NCBI GenBank assembly: GCA_029891385.1
Contig: CM057235.1
Span: 11,607,501 to 11,671,500, forward strand
Direction: 5' to 3'
Source: Erythroxylum novogranatense
Lineage: Eukaryota > Streptophyta > Magnoliopsida > Malpighiales > Erythroxylaceae
DNA length: 64,000 nucleotides
Notes under the pieces: generated by a model
What the model saw: only the letters and a program-made list of their open reading frames with translations
What the model was told of the DNA's origin: nothing
The model's database searches: none
Translations under genes and position numbers: made by a program
Shown here: positions 23,151 to 35,200 of the stretch, in pieces
Position numbering within the stretch: position 1 is the stretch's first letter
How the letters are laid out: every line of letters begins with the position of its first letter

Positions 23151-24806
23151 CCAAGTTTATTATATAAATTGGCTACACTTTCATAGATTTTAATGTGTTT
23201 TTTGATTTTTAATTTGTGATTTTGTGCTTTAATTAGTCCTTTGCATTGAGCTTATATTTTATACAATTTGATAGTGAAATTTTTGCAAATTGACATTAAT
23301 TCCATTTTTTTTCAAGGACAATTGATACTGCAAATTGTTGTTTTATATTGTAGGAGAAAAAAAGTCAAAAGGATCAGAAGAGTCAACATGTTGCGGTGCA
23401 TGAAGAAGTCCACACGTCGCGACGTGATACAAGCAACACGTCGCGGTGCATCAAAGTAACAGCGCACCGTGACGCTAACGAATTAACGCGTCGTGGCGAG
23501 CGATCCAGGAAGAGCACGCAGCGACGTCAAAAAATCATCTCACCGAGGTGAGCAGACGGATATCCAAACTTTATTTGGAAAGTTCTCTCACTGTGTCGAC
23601 CCGACCCGCACCCATCATTTAAAAGGTTTCTAATTGAGGTCAGAAGAGAGCTTCTTCTATGGAGCTACACCTTGGAGGCTGAGAGACATTTTTGGACCGA
23701 ACACTATCAACTTTTCATTTGGGACCATCGCCATCATCTCTACTCCACCGTCGGTCTCTATTGCAACCATGGGTGACATCCGATCTTCAACAGTCGTGAG
23801 AGAATCCAGAGTCATGCTCAGTTAAATCCACATTTCCTCTTGAGAATGTAGCATCGACTTGAGTTCACCGGTTCTTAAAAAAGGGAGTTAATCTTACATT
23901 GTCAAGTTTAATTGCATTGTTGTAAATTCCTGAGTTAGGGTTTACTTCCATGTAGTTAGATTAGCTTGGTTATAGTTTAATCAAGTGTCGAACAATGTCT
24001 TGTGTTATGGAATTGGTTAGTTGTAGAACTTTGATGCTCAATATATGAAGTTTCATATATGTTTTTTGGTGATTGTGTTAATTCTCTTTATCTACCTAGT
24101 TGTGTTTGATATTGAGATTGTGCTTGAGCCAATCGACCAATTGCATTAACTTGTCCATTTCACACACTAAAATGCATTTAACAAGGTTTTAATTAACGGA
24201 GTTCATTAATTAAAACCTTGGACTTAAAGAGTCCTTTAAGGTTCTAAGGCTTAAGAGCACTTAATGGGATCTTGAGAAATGAAGTTCATTAATCAAGATC
24301 CTGGACTTAAGGAGAGTCTTTAAGGTTTGTTAATCGAAAACTTAGTGAATTTCACTCCCTGAAAATTTGTTTTGAACCATGATAGCCTAAGCTCATTTTC
24401 AAGAGGATTTAATCTCATTTGCTTATTACTCGAATTTTCAATTTCATTTTTTTAAAAATCCAAAAAGATAATTTTTATACTTTGTCCTCCGATCAAAAAG
24501 ATACTTTTTATACTTTGTCCTTCAATTTTAGTTAAATTTCCTTAGTTCTTTCAAATGATCCAAAATCCCCTTTTATCAACTTTGTTTGCATTTTTTTGAC
24601 AATTAGGCTAGCTTAGACCTTTTTCACTTGGTTCCAATTAAGTGAGACGACCTGAGGTTGCATCCTATAGTGCAATCCTTGGAATTTAATTATTTTTGAT
24701 TCGGTTTCCAAGGGATTGATCTTTAGATCGATACAAAGAGTCGACCAAAATGGCGCCGTTGCCAGGGAACCAAGAAATTTTACTGTAGGATAGTCATTGT
24801 CATTTC
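23150..24806 (+). mobile_element. Tat/Athila-type (Ty3/gypsy) LTR with primer site, truncated interior
   Basis: The primer site TGGCGCCGTTGCCAGGGAAC at 24751-24770 is the mark of the Tat/Athila branch, which does not use initiator tRNA-Met. The LTR upstream contains the phrase CCTGAGTTAGGGTTTACTTC near 23930 and ends about 24747. Its left end is approximate. The interior survives for only about 60 bases before the element C LTR begins. A GC-rich block at 23410-23530 contains the palindrome CACGTCGCGACGTG (23413-23426). No open frame here is convincing. Confidence 0.65.
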
Positions 24807-27023
24807 TGTTGGGCCCCGAAATTTTTTTTATGATGTTATTAAGCATAAATTGTGTTAATTATGTGTTTATGCCTTAGTTTGATTAAACTGGATGTATTAA
24901 TGGATAATTGAGGTTTTGTTGAGTTAATGTGGTTTGCATGAGAATGAAAGGGTAAAATGTGTGAGGGCATTTTGGGTAAATTACTTGAATTGAAGTGGTT
25001 TAGGCTTTGCTAAGAGGGGTACTATGGTCTTTTTCTCTTCTCATTAGACTTAAGAAAGAGTTAGAAGAATGAGAAAGAAAGGAAAGGAAGAGGAAAGGAG
25101 AAGAAAAGAAGGAGAAGCCATAGGTGGAGGAAGAAGAGAAGAGAAATAAAGATTTTCGACCTTAGAGATTTTCGACAGACTTGGGCCATTTTCGGGTAAG
25201 TTTCGCTTTGTTTAATCTTGTTGTAGTAAGATTAAACCTTGGATTAGAGTTGAATGTGTGAAAATCAGTAGTTTAGGGTTTAAAGGTAAAAATGGATAGA
25301 TTTCCTTGAGTTGTTGGATGTGTGACTGATTTTGAGGTTTGATTGAGTTAGAAATGTAGTTTGAGACTTGAATCAAGGTTTAAGTGTGTTGCATTTGTGT
25401 TTGGGGAAGGATTGACGTGTGGAAATGCTGGAAAATCGGGTTCGGAATCGTTCTCCAGGCCCGCACGTCGCGACGTGCGTATGAACACGTCGCGACGTGC
25501 GAGTTCATCCCGATGTGTGAAATTATATTCACCGCGACGTGCGTGAAGGAACACGCCTCGACGTTCGAGAAGGAGCACGCCGCGACGTGCGAGGAAATGG
25601 TGCACGCCGCGGCGCACACTTGCGTACACGCAGCGGCAAGCGCGGGCCTTCGCCGCGACAAGCGAGGCTTCGCCGCGGCGAGCCCCTTGTTTCCAGCAGC
25701 GATGAATTTTAATCTTTTGGGCATATCTTTTGGTGTAGACGTCCAAACAAGGTGATTTCGGATTCGTTGTGAACTAGGAAGAAAGGGCTACAAGTTGTAT
25801 GAAGAAAGGAAGTTCGGAATTAGCCTTTATGAATTTGGGAATTTAGATGGAAGTCCTATGTAGACTTTTAGTGCTTTACTTTTGTTTTTCAAGCTTTATG
25901 GAATACTTCTTTTGAATATTAATTTAATGGGAACTTGGTTTGATATAGGAAACCAAGCCGACCTGATCAATCGCAAGAGGAAGGACCACAGTGAGTCGGA
26001 TACTCAAGCAATATTAGGTGGGTAATATATTTATGGTTATTGTGTGTATGGGCAATATGTGTGTGCTTGCTTGCATGTGTGTGACACTGCTTGTGTTGAA
26101 TTATAAGAAATATTGGAAATGCGTGATGATTATGATTATGTATGGCCTTGATAGGCCTAATGGTATTTTGCTAGAATGAAAAGAACGAAAAGTATGAAAG
26201 CGTTGATAAAATGCTTTGAGCATGAAATAAAATGTTATGTGCTTTGTTTGGCTGAGAGAGTAACCGATGGAGTGACGTGCACGTCGAAGTATAGCCTTCT
26301 CCCGGCTGCCAGCTTGAGGCCACGAGATCCTTGAGAAATCGGACTCGTTTTGTTTACGGTATAAACTTCGATTTATCCGGATCGTTTTACAAAACTCTCG
26401 AGCCATTTATTGTGCATTGCATGATTGATTTGTTGGACATGATGCATAATAATTGTTATATTGTGAACCAAGAATTTCATGACATATTTTCTTGATGGAC
26501 ACATGAATGTGAATCAATTGCTAAGTGTTGTCTATATTTGTATATGTATATGCTTGAATGTGTGGCTCGTTGCCAATAGCTATAAATGTATATGCCACTG
26601 AACTTCGCAGCTCACCCCATTATCTTCCCCCTCCTTAGGTGCAGAACGAGACGTTCGCTGATCTTGCAAGGCATCGGAAACTTCAAGCTAGTTAGGAGCT
26701 TTGTATTAAGTTAGTATTTTGGTTAGCCCGCCAAGCATAACATCATGGAGCATATTCATGTACTTTGGATTTACACTTTATTTTGTATTATGCTATTTTG
26801 AGAATACTGGTTTGAATTTCCTTTAGATTGTAATGGCATGAAGCCCCTTGGTTTATGGGGTGTTTAATTCATAGATGAATTGCATGTGTAGAGTGTGTGT
26901 AATGTCTGTGTGAATTGAATTATGTATAGATGTTGGGATCGGGTCCGATAGATTTGGGAGCTCATCGCTGGCGCAACCCGAGGGGCCACCTCGGGAATAG
27001 GGATCCGGGACCCGTGCCCAACA
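24807..27023 (+). repeat. Element C 5' LTR (2217 bp), chromovirus
   Basis: It starts TGTTGGGCCCC and ends GCCCAACA, a matching terminal inverted repeat. It is followed by a primer site and a gag-pol frame, so it is a 5' LTR. It carries a large GC-rich block (25464-25690) and a palindrome GACGTGCACGTC at 26274-26285. The 3' LTR is not in the window because the element is truncated at 29282. Confidence 0.88.
25464..25690 (+). repeat. GC-rich palindrome cluster in element C LTR
   Basis: The perfect 14-base palindrome CACGTCGCGACGTG occurs twice (25464-25477 and 25486-25499). It is followed by four or five degenerate CGCGACGTGCG-like units up to the CGCCGCGGCGAGCC segment. Both arms contain ACGTG, the core bound by plant bZIP/ABRE factors (established motif; occupancy here is unknown). 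Confidence 0.8.
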
Positions 27024-27027
27024 TGTT

Positions 27028-27039
27028 TGGTATCAGAGC
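27028..27039 (+). promoter_or_regulatory. Element C primer-binding site
   Basis: TGGTATCAGAGC lies four bases after the LTR end, complementary to plant initiator tRNA-Met. Confidence 0.9.
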
Positions 27040-27209
27040 GCCTAGGTTTAGTGTCCTCGGCTTAAAATGCATAATAGGATGAATTGTGTGCACTATGATT
27101 AATTGTTGCATTTGAATGATTTCATTAAGTGACATGCATATCATGCATACATGTAGGAATTCAGATTGCCATGTAGCTAATCCTTAGTGTTTGTAATTGA
27201 AAGAGTACG

Positions 27210-28483
27210 ATGCCACCTCATAAAAGGACACGAGGAGTTTTGCAAGGATCTGCTGCACCTGACTCTCCGACTAGGGAGGAGAGGACTGATGAGTCGGTAG
27301 CCCCAGGAAATGCTGAGGCTTCTATAGGACTAGGTAATGAGCCTATGCCATCGCAGAGTTAGGAGTCGCCGGTTATGCAGGAGCCAGTGCCTCCACTAGA
27401 TCTGAGGTTGTTTCAGGCGTTCACCCAGGCGTTTGTTCAGGCTATGGGTCAGATGCCACAACCTTCTGCTTTAGCCCCAGCGAAGAAGGGCAGACGGTTT
27501 GACAAGTTAAGAAAGTATGGAGCAGTGGAATTCTACGGACCACTGATCCTGAAGAAGCTGAGACTTGGCTGAGAAAGACTGAGAGAGTCTTAGATCAAAG
27601 GGAGTGCGAGGACGATGAGAGGGTTATTTATGCTGCCAGTTTGCTTCAGGGAGATGCTCTACATTGGTGGGAGACTGTGCCAGGGAGTCAGATGAGACCA
27701 GTAGGATTGGCTTGACAGGACTTCCTTGCTGCTTTCAAGAAGAAATATCTGTCTGAGGTATACATTCAGTAGAAGCAGAGGGAGTTCCTCAGTCTGACTC
27801 AGAGGGAGATGACAGTCAGTGAGTATGAGCGTCGGTTCACTCAGTTGGCGAGGTATGCTTCAGATCTGATGTTGAGTGAGGCTGCTAGATGTCGCCGGTT
27901 TGAGTCAGGTCTGCATTTGGCCATCAGAGAGAAAGTGATAGTGTAGAACTTTTGTGACTTCCAGCAGTTGGTTGAGACAGCTCTGAGGGTTGAGAATATA
28001 GAGAACATTAAGAGTGCAGTGAGCAAGAAGAGAAAAGGAAGAGAACAATTCAAGAGGGGAGGTAGCACTAGTACTCCTATGCTAGACAGGAGTGCCAGGA
28101 GCTTCCCTGTTCAATATGAGGAGAGGAGTAGTGGTGCGAGCCGATCTCGACCTGTAAGGACTTCTACTGTTTCTCACCAAGCCTTAACGGTGGGCGGAAG
28201 TAGAAGGGGAGATGGGGATAGGCCATTCATTCTGAAGTGTGAGCACTACGGGAGGTCCCATAGAGGAGAGTGCTATAGATTGATAGGAGCTTGCTTCAAC
28301 TGTGGGGAAAAGGGGCACATTGCTAGAGAGTGTCCTCAGCCTCCACGGCAAGAGAGAAGTCAGATGCAAACTTCCAGGAGAACAGAGACCGGGGGACAGA
28401 GGACTACAACAGAAGTGGGCAGTTCTGATGCAGCTAAGAGAGTGAGCATTCCGGGGAGTCCCAGGGGGTAGGCACCAGCTAGG
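27210..28483 (+). pseudogene. gag: Chromovirus gag (element C), broken
   Basis: ATG at 27210 follows the leader and opens MPPHKRTRG, the basic start usual for Tekay/Del-type gag, with TAG at 27360. A one-base shift near 27540 moves the frame. The Retrotrans_gag core then follows (ETWLRKTERVLDQRECEDDE, LQGDALHWWETVPGSQ, FLAAFKKKYLSEVY, REFLSLTQREMTVSEYERRF), with stops near 27714, 27771 and 27943. The zinc knuckle CFNCGEKGHIAREC at 28292-28333 is intact. The preceding knuckle reads CEHYGRSHRGEC, with Tyr where the second Cys is expected. TAG at 28469 separates gag from protease. Most stops look like single C-to-T or G-to-A changes of Gln or Trp codons, the pattern left by methylcytosine decay. 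Confidence 0.88.
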
Positions 28484-29282
28484 GTGTTTGCGATGACTCG
28501 GGAGGATGCAGAGACCGCTCCAGATGTTGTGACTGGTACGGTTAAGTTATTTTCTTATGATGTGCTTGCTTTGATTGATCCGGGATCTACTCATTCGTTT
28601 GTTTCCTCGAGTAGACCTGTGTGTGATAGAAATGTGAGCCCTTTGGATACTCCACTGATGGTGAGTACTCCAATCGGCCAGTATATTATTATCAGTCAAG
28701 TATTTAGAGACTGTGAGCTTTGTATTGGTGGAGAACTTCTAGTGGTAGATTTAATGTCACTGAAGATGGGAGGATTAGATGTGATTTTGGGGATGGATAC
28801 CTTAGAGAAGTACAATGCCCGTTTGGATTGTAAGCAGAAGACAGTGAAATTTGAGTTGGACGATGGCAGGAGAGTTGTGTTTTCAGGGGACATAAAAGCA
28901 AATCCGCCCAGAATTGTTTCAACTTTGACAGCAGAGAAGATGATGAGGAAGGGATGTGAGGCATTTTTGGCCTATGTGATAGATTCCAGGGCAGATAGAG
29001 GGCAGCTGGAGGATATTCCAGTAGTCAGGGAATTCTCGGATGTCTTTCCCGAGGAATTGCCAGGACTACCGCCAGCTAGGGAAATTGAGTTTCCCATTGA
29101 GCTCTTTTCAGGTACGACGCCGATTTCAATTCCGCCTTACCGGATGGCTCCGACAGAATTGAAGGAGCTTAAGGAGCTGTTGGAGGAATTGTTAGAGAAA
29201 GGGTATATTCGGCCGAGCTCTTCACCTTGGGGAGCTCCGGTTCTTTCTGTGAAGTAGAAAGATGGATCATTGAGGATGTGTG
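28484..29282 (+). pseudogene. pol: Chromovirus protease and start of reverse transcriptase (element C), truncated
   Basis: In the same frame as the gag core, the segment carries the aspartic protease with its catalytic triplet Asp-Pro-Gly (28577-28585, context ALIDPGSTHSFVS) and the flap/exit block MGGLDVILGMDTL. The linker to RT follows (FSDVFPEELPGLPP, IELFSGTTPISIPPYRM) and then the RT start (LLEKGYIRPSSSPWGAPV). TAG at 29255-29257 interrupts it. The frame ends in SLRMCV exactly where a copia LTR starts, so the RT active site, RNase H, integrase and chromodomain are all gone. This copy cannot be autonomous. Confidence 0.9.
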
Positions 29283-31146
29283 TGTAGGAAAATCCCGGTG
29301 TGAGCATCACATGCCCACGGTGCGGAAAACAAAAATTTTTGTTCCGGGACCTTCCCGAAAGCCAGGATCCATATGTCTATACAACAAACTCAAACCATAA
29401 CGGCCAAAGGAGACCGTCTCTAACGGTATCCATGCAGAGATCGGAGAACCTAACCAGGACAAACCCTTTGACCCGGGAATAGATAGAACAAGTTAAAGAC
29501 TGCTAAATCTTACCTTGTTCTTGGAGAGCTAATGAGAATGACGATGGAGAGTGCTTGGAGAGGAGAAAACAAAGAGCTTGGGAGATGATGCTCGTATGCT
29601 TATAAGAAAAGCATTGAAAAACTTTCTTTTCATCTTCTTCTTTTAAGACCAATGAACAACCACCTTCCTCTCACCTTTTGCCATTTGTCTTTAGTCATTT
29701 AATATAACTAATGACTAAGCAAAAGAAGAAACTTCTTTTACTCATCCACGTATAGCCATATATATATATATATATAAAGCTTAATAAAGATAAGGCTTCC
29801 TCCTCCTTCATCCACGTTTCAACACATATATATATATTAATTAATTAATTCTTTAATTAATTAATCATATATATATATGTATATAATCTTGAAGTGGTCC
29901 AACACACTGGGTTGGTCCTACTGCCCTCAAGGTCCCGTATGGAAAAAACCCCCGGAAATATTTTTCAGCAATATCGATGTCGCGATCTTATCGAGACATA
30001 TCTCGATCTCATCGGGATCCATTTAATCCTTTTGCTCTCCATATATTGAAACTCTGTCCAAAACTATTTTACAAATTCTTCGAGACACTCTTATGCGTGT
30101 GACCCATTAGGTTCCCGGTTATGTTGACCACTTAGATTAACACTTAATCTGAGCAAGTCATGAGCGGTATCTAGCAACACATCATGACCCCCAATTGACC
30201 AGAAAGTAATTGGTTTGACGAATGAACATGTATTCATCATGAACCATATCACGAACCTTTCCATAGACAATTACCGTGCAATTCGTCTTTTCACCATGCT
30301 ATACCCCACTTGGTTATGAGTATGGGCAATGTGTCAACTCTTACTAGACTGACTAAGTCAAATCTAGTCCAAGTGATTTCAGTTCTCATCCTGGGACTCA
30401 TTACTTAATATGTCAATGAAGACATTCTTCATGACATATATGCTCCGGCCAGAGACTTCCAAGTAATGGCCCTGACAAGAGGCCATGGGTATCATCTTCT
30501 GCTATCACAAAAGTGGTGAATCCTCTATTGGCTACTCAATTACCTTCGAATACCTCAAGCTGTACCCAATCACCATCCTATGAGCGACCACTGTAAGGCA
30601 ACAAGGAATGGAGTCAAAGCACAGAATCAGTATCCAAGATATCCTTGAGCACCTCAAGTCTAAGGATACTTGCACCATTGCTATGATGAGATTATCACTG
30701 AAATTAGAATAGGACATCCATGTGATGATCTCATAGCAGCTCATCCAATGTACTTACTACCTCTAGTAAGCATCCACATCTCAACCCTAAATATCTCATA
30801 TTTACAGTTTCTGAGATCCACTGCTTGGTCAAATCAAGGAGCTTGAGATGTGCTAGTCTCTCCGGATTACCGACGTCCAGTTTCAGTAATCCTATGACTA
30901 GGGATAATTTAGATACTGACATAATTGCACATGATTGGAATCTCAGTAGTATGATCACATCACAATTTCCTTCATGCTATGTCATGTACCATGGACTTCA
31001 TTAATTTGCTTATTGAACAATATCAATTCATAAATAATGAACAGCAAAGTAATGAAATATGTCTTTCTTTATTTATTCATAAAGTATGTACACAACTTTG
31101 TACAAAATGTGTTAAAGGCGATTGCCTTTAGTGCACTACTCTAACA
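29283..31146 (-). mobile_element. Copia-type LTR (1864 bp) cutting the chromovirus pol
   Basis: On minus it starts TGTTAGAGTAGTGCACTAAA at 31146 and ends GGGATTTTCCTACA at 29283, a sensible LTR pair of ends. It contains TATA-rich tracts at 29758-29777 and 29829-29882 and no gag-pol. The flanking five bases differ (GTGTG against CTTAT), so it is not a simple solo LTR with a target duplication. A later deletion or recombination must have removed neighbouring DNA. Confidence 0.72.
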
Positions 31147-33092
31147 CTTATGTCTCAGTAACAGGAGACACCTTAGTATCACAGGAGTAGCTATAGGCCC
31201 TTCTAGGCATGCCTATTTACCCACAACTAAGACTTGGCAGTTTTAAAACAAAACATTTCACATTTCAAAATTACATGTAAATAATGTAGTGTATAATATA
31301 TGACTTTATTTCATTTTGGGCCAATTGAACTTATTCATTGACATTTGATCAAACTTATCATGCCTTATAAATACAAGCATACGCAATAATGCATCAATAA
31401 AAGTATTGAGTCATCATACATTATGTATATTCACATAATTAGAAAATAGTTCTAATACAATCCTAATTATCAAACCCCTCAAACAATTGATGGTCCGGAA
31501 TTACCACAATATTAGAATCACATGATAACGAACTAATGTATAAGTATGAATTCGTTTCCTTATGCCTAAATTGAACACATCCATTCTCACTTGAACAAAC
31601 TTATCATACCTTATAAACATAAACATTTGTAATAATGCACCAATGAATGCATTAAGTAATTACACTTTACATGTATTCACATAAGTTCCCAATTCACAAA
31701 CATTCATAACTAACATATTTCTCTTATTCTTTAACTCACATTATCATTCATAAATAAACTTCATTCCTTCAACAACTTATAAGTTCCAAAATTAGACACT
31801 TTGTTATCAAATAACAAATTTCTTATGTTTTTACTTCAATTAAAAATCTAAATCTTATTTAACCTTTAATTAAACTATTCCACATCAAACTAGGTTTATT
31901 TTACACCTTAATTAAGTCTGATTACACTATTATAAATATCTTAACCTTACATAGTCTAACAATTGCTCAAAACCATCCTTTTCTCCTTCCTAAGTAGTTC
32001 GTACGACCGTGGGAATGAACCTTACAAATCTCATGCCCACAACCTCCAATTTGTTTCAAAAACTTAACCTCTTCACTTCCATTCGACACAGCTTCACTAA
32101 AGTCCGTCAATTTCACTTTAATTTTACCTTTTTCATGCTTCAATACCTCATCAAATTCATGTTCAAATCTAATTTAAAAATCATTCACAATGCAACTCAC
32201 AAGTCATTATCTTGCATACATCAAAATCCAAAGCAAAAGCAAAAACAAAAGCTATCAAATAACTATCATATTCCATACCTCAATTCATCATCAACTCAAT
32301 ACATATTCTATCCAATTCAAGCATCATATAATTCATATTGCATCATGCTATCAAGTTTAGAATTCCCCTACTTATTTAGCTTCAAGTTAGTACTTTAAAG
32401 AACTAACTAATCTAGCCCTTCCAAGTAATAAACACACATATAAGATCAAGTGCAAATTTCAGCACCAACAAGACAATAACACAAAAATTAATAAAACCTA
32501 CTTCTTCACACAATAACTTACAAATATATCAAGTGAAGATGATCCAAAATCAAGCAACATTCCAGAAGTTGAGAGGGAGAAAGAGGTTTCGATGGTGCGA
32601 GTAGTGAGAAGGCAACAGAAACACCAAATGAGCTGGAGTGATTCAGCTCTTGCTTTGCAAGGTGTCCCAACTTTGAAGGTACACGTGTCCTTCTATGGAG
32701 TTACCTACATGGCAAATATAAGAGTGGGCCACTTTCTTCTTATCATGCTGTCAAATGTCACAATTCAATTAGGCCACTTGTCACTCAACCAATATTCCAA
32801 ATGTCAATGCATTAGCTATGCCAAATGTCACTAACACCTAGGCTTACTCATCCAATATTTCATATACCAACTTGTCTTGCCATTTGACCTTTTTCTAATT
32901 CAAATATACATTTTAATACCTCAATTCTCTAATAGTATCAACTAATTCCAAATCACTAAATATAATCCATTAGACCAAAAATTTAGACATATGCAATACA
33001 CATTCAAATTATAGCACAATTTTAACACCTATCACACATGTACTTTCATGAACATGTAATATTTCAACTAGGGTGTAGTTTGGGGCCTTACA
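31147..33092 (-). mobile_element. Gypsy-type LTR, 3' end cut by the copia LTR
   Basis: On minus it begins TGTAAGGCCCCAAACTACAC at 33092, a typical gypsy LTR start, and runs through AT-rich DNA. It ends without a normal LTR terminus at 31147, abutting the copia LTR. The 129-codon plus-strand open frame at 32009-32398 has biased composition and no recognisable domain, so it is not called as a gene. Confidence 0.6.
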
Positions 33093-33940
33093 CTATGTCT
33101 AATCGGAACATTGTATGATGAAATTACTAAATTATATGAAAAAATCATGCACAGAAAGGTTAGTTAAAACTACTTGGACATTCCTAAATATTTAGGTGTT
33201 CATGATGTGTTGTTGGATGGCAATCTTAATCTATGATTATAAATTGTTAAATTGGAGAATTAAAGATTAATAAAAGGAATTTTAATTTATTTAATTTTAA
33301 TTTTTTAATTATAGTTATAATGTATAATCATTACGAATATATTTGGGGACTAATGGGTCTCACATAAAGAATAAGTTGAAAAAGTAAACATATTTCAATT
33401 AAGTTGAACTTCATTATAAAGTTTAAGCAACTTTATGATTAAATATGAGATACTTAATAAATGAGGATCAATATGAGATATTGGATCTTATTTGGGTATA
33501 ATAGGTATTTAATTAGAATAATTTGTAATTATAATTAAAGTTTAATTGAAATTAGAATTTATTTTCAATTAAATTACTAAATGTGCTAAACTTATTATAA
33601 ATAGGATTAAGCTCTAATAAAACTAACACTTTTGCTTAATCCTCTCTATAAGAGTTACAGAGTTTTCTCAACTATTTTGTATATACCATTAGAGGTCAGA
33701 CACTTATGCGGCTATGGTGATTGAGATGGGTCATTTTCAAAAACAATTCAAGGGATATGATAAGAATATAATGAAACTTCAGAATAAAGTATGAATTAAG
33801 ATTCATGCTTTACTATAATTTATGTGTTAATCATTTTATGAAAATAAAGAAAACTTGACTTTTAGGACATTAAAATAAGAAGAAAGTTTTATAATTATTC
33901 AGCTGCAGTTAGGATTTGATCACGTCCCGATTTCCTAACA
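33093..33940 (+). other. AT-rich LTR-like fragment
   Basis: TGTTGGATGG at 33211 and TTTCCTAACA at 33940 could be LTR ends. A TATAAATAGG box near 33597 and a downstream pyrimidine run fit a copia LTR promoter. No target duplication matched. The call is tentative. Confidence 0.35.
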
Positions 33941-33950
33941 AATACTCCAT

Positions 33951-34084
33951 CCTTTACTTATGATATTTCATCCAAATTATCCAAAGCTTTGTTTACCTTA
34001 ATATGGGTTGTATTATGTATATTTAATCTCTTTTCAACATAAAAGATGGCATAACTTATTGTATTGGGCTGACAAGTTGCAGCG
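33951..34084 (+). repeat. Direct repeat, left copy (about 134 bp)
   Basis: It matches 35561-35695 with scattered differences. Shared blocks are CCAAAGCTTT, GTTGTATTAT and TTTAATCTCTTTTCAAC. The two copies bracket about 1.5 kb that includes the SINE relic. Confidence 0.65.
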
Positions 34085-34944
34085 TTGGACAAGTTGGTAC
34101 TGCGACTTTGCTTCTCCTTTTTTTTGTACTGTGGAGAGAGATTAGGTCCTCAAGAACGCAACTAATCTAGCATCATACTGGATATAGATGTTATGATGCT
34201 GATCTAGTGTTAGCTGTAATGGTTTCCTGGCTGCTCTACCACTCATTCGACGTTGATGCTATGCGGCACCATTGCGTTTTATTTCTTTTAGTTTTTTGGA
34301 TTAAGGCCTTCCTATTTACTTTGCTTTCACGTTTTTGGACAAATTCCCTATAGAGGGTGTTTCATACTAGCTGTTAGGACGGAGTTCTTTGGATGGTAGC
34401 AGTTACCAGTCGGCTTACAGATCTCCCGTATCCGTGGGATAACTCAGCTCACGTGTATCAGACGCTACCTACCCTTATTTTGACAAAAATGGGCCAACCC
34501 AACTGCGGCTTCCTATCTCTATACCTGTTGTGCCGCCTCCTCCTCTTTTTCGATAACCCAACTCTTCCCTCGATCAACTCGATTGTCTTTTCAGTTGTAA
34601 AAAAAATCGTAGGATCGCCTCTACTCTATCGTTAGGAGTTAGGCGTTAGGCACCTATATATATCTATATACATATATATTTATAATATTTCATAAGCCAT
34701 TAGCAGTCCATCTTTGAACCTAACGCGTCGACTAAGCCCTACAAAACCTCCTTGGTTTTGTATTAGTAGTATGGGATTTAATTTATTAGTATTCTTTTAT
34801 TTATTTTTCGTATTAGTCTTTTTAGTATTATTAGTATTGGTATTTATTTCTTTTTTTTGCATTTATTGGTATTTATCAATATTATTACTTTATTAGTAGT
34901 TTATTTTATTTTATTTTTATGCGTGTTGTTATCTTTTATAGAGT
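34085..34944. other. Non-coding DNA between the direct repeats
   Basis: No open frame has a recognisable domain. A (TA)-rich run is at 34655-34690. Some of this may belong to the 5' part of the SINE-like insertion or to an older insertion. Confidence 0.3.
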
Positions 34945-35200
34945 TGTAGCGTGATTATTATTATTATTATTATGCTTATTATTATTATTTTGTAATTATT
35001 ATTTTAGTCTTAATTATTTTCGTGCTAGTTCTTTAATTCTGTCTTTTGTTTTTCTGCATCATATTTACCTGTCATATTTGCAAGTGGGTCTATTCGGGAA
35101 ACAACCTCTCTACTATGTAGAGGTAAGGCTGCGTATTATCATATTTCTCCAGACCCTGCTTTACTGTGAGATTTCAGACTGGATGTGATGACGAAGATGA
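34945..35200 (+). mobile_element. Relic SINE with angiosperm-SINE 3' domain
   Basis: A run of TTATTATTATT repeats, a T-rich segment and then GGGTCTATTCGGGAAACAAC, CTCTCTAC, GTAGAGGTAAGGCTGCGTA and CCAGACCCTGCTTTACTGTG (35090-35180) match, in order, the 3' domain shared by many dicot SINE families. Expected invariant parts such as GGTAAGGTCTGCG have small gaps, so the copy is old. A tRNA-derived head was not identified. Confidence 0.6.

Noticed and set aside
25348..25755. Three overlapping open frames in the element C LTR
   Set aside because: They result from GC-rich palindromic repeats with few stop codons, not from a gene; no start context or domain.
32009..32398. 129-codon plus-strand open frame
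   Set aside because: It is antisense to a gypsy LTR, rich in Ser, Asn, Phe and Lys from AT-rich DNA, with no recognisable fold or homologue.
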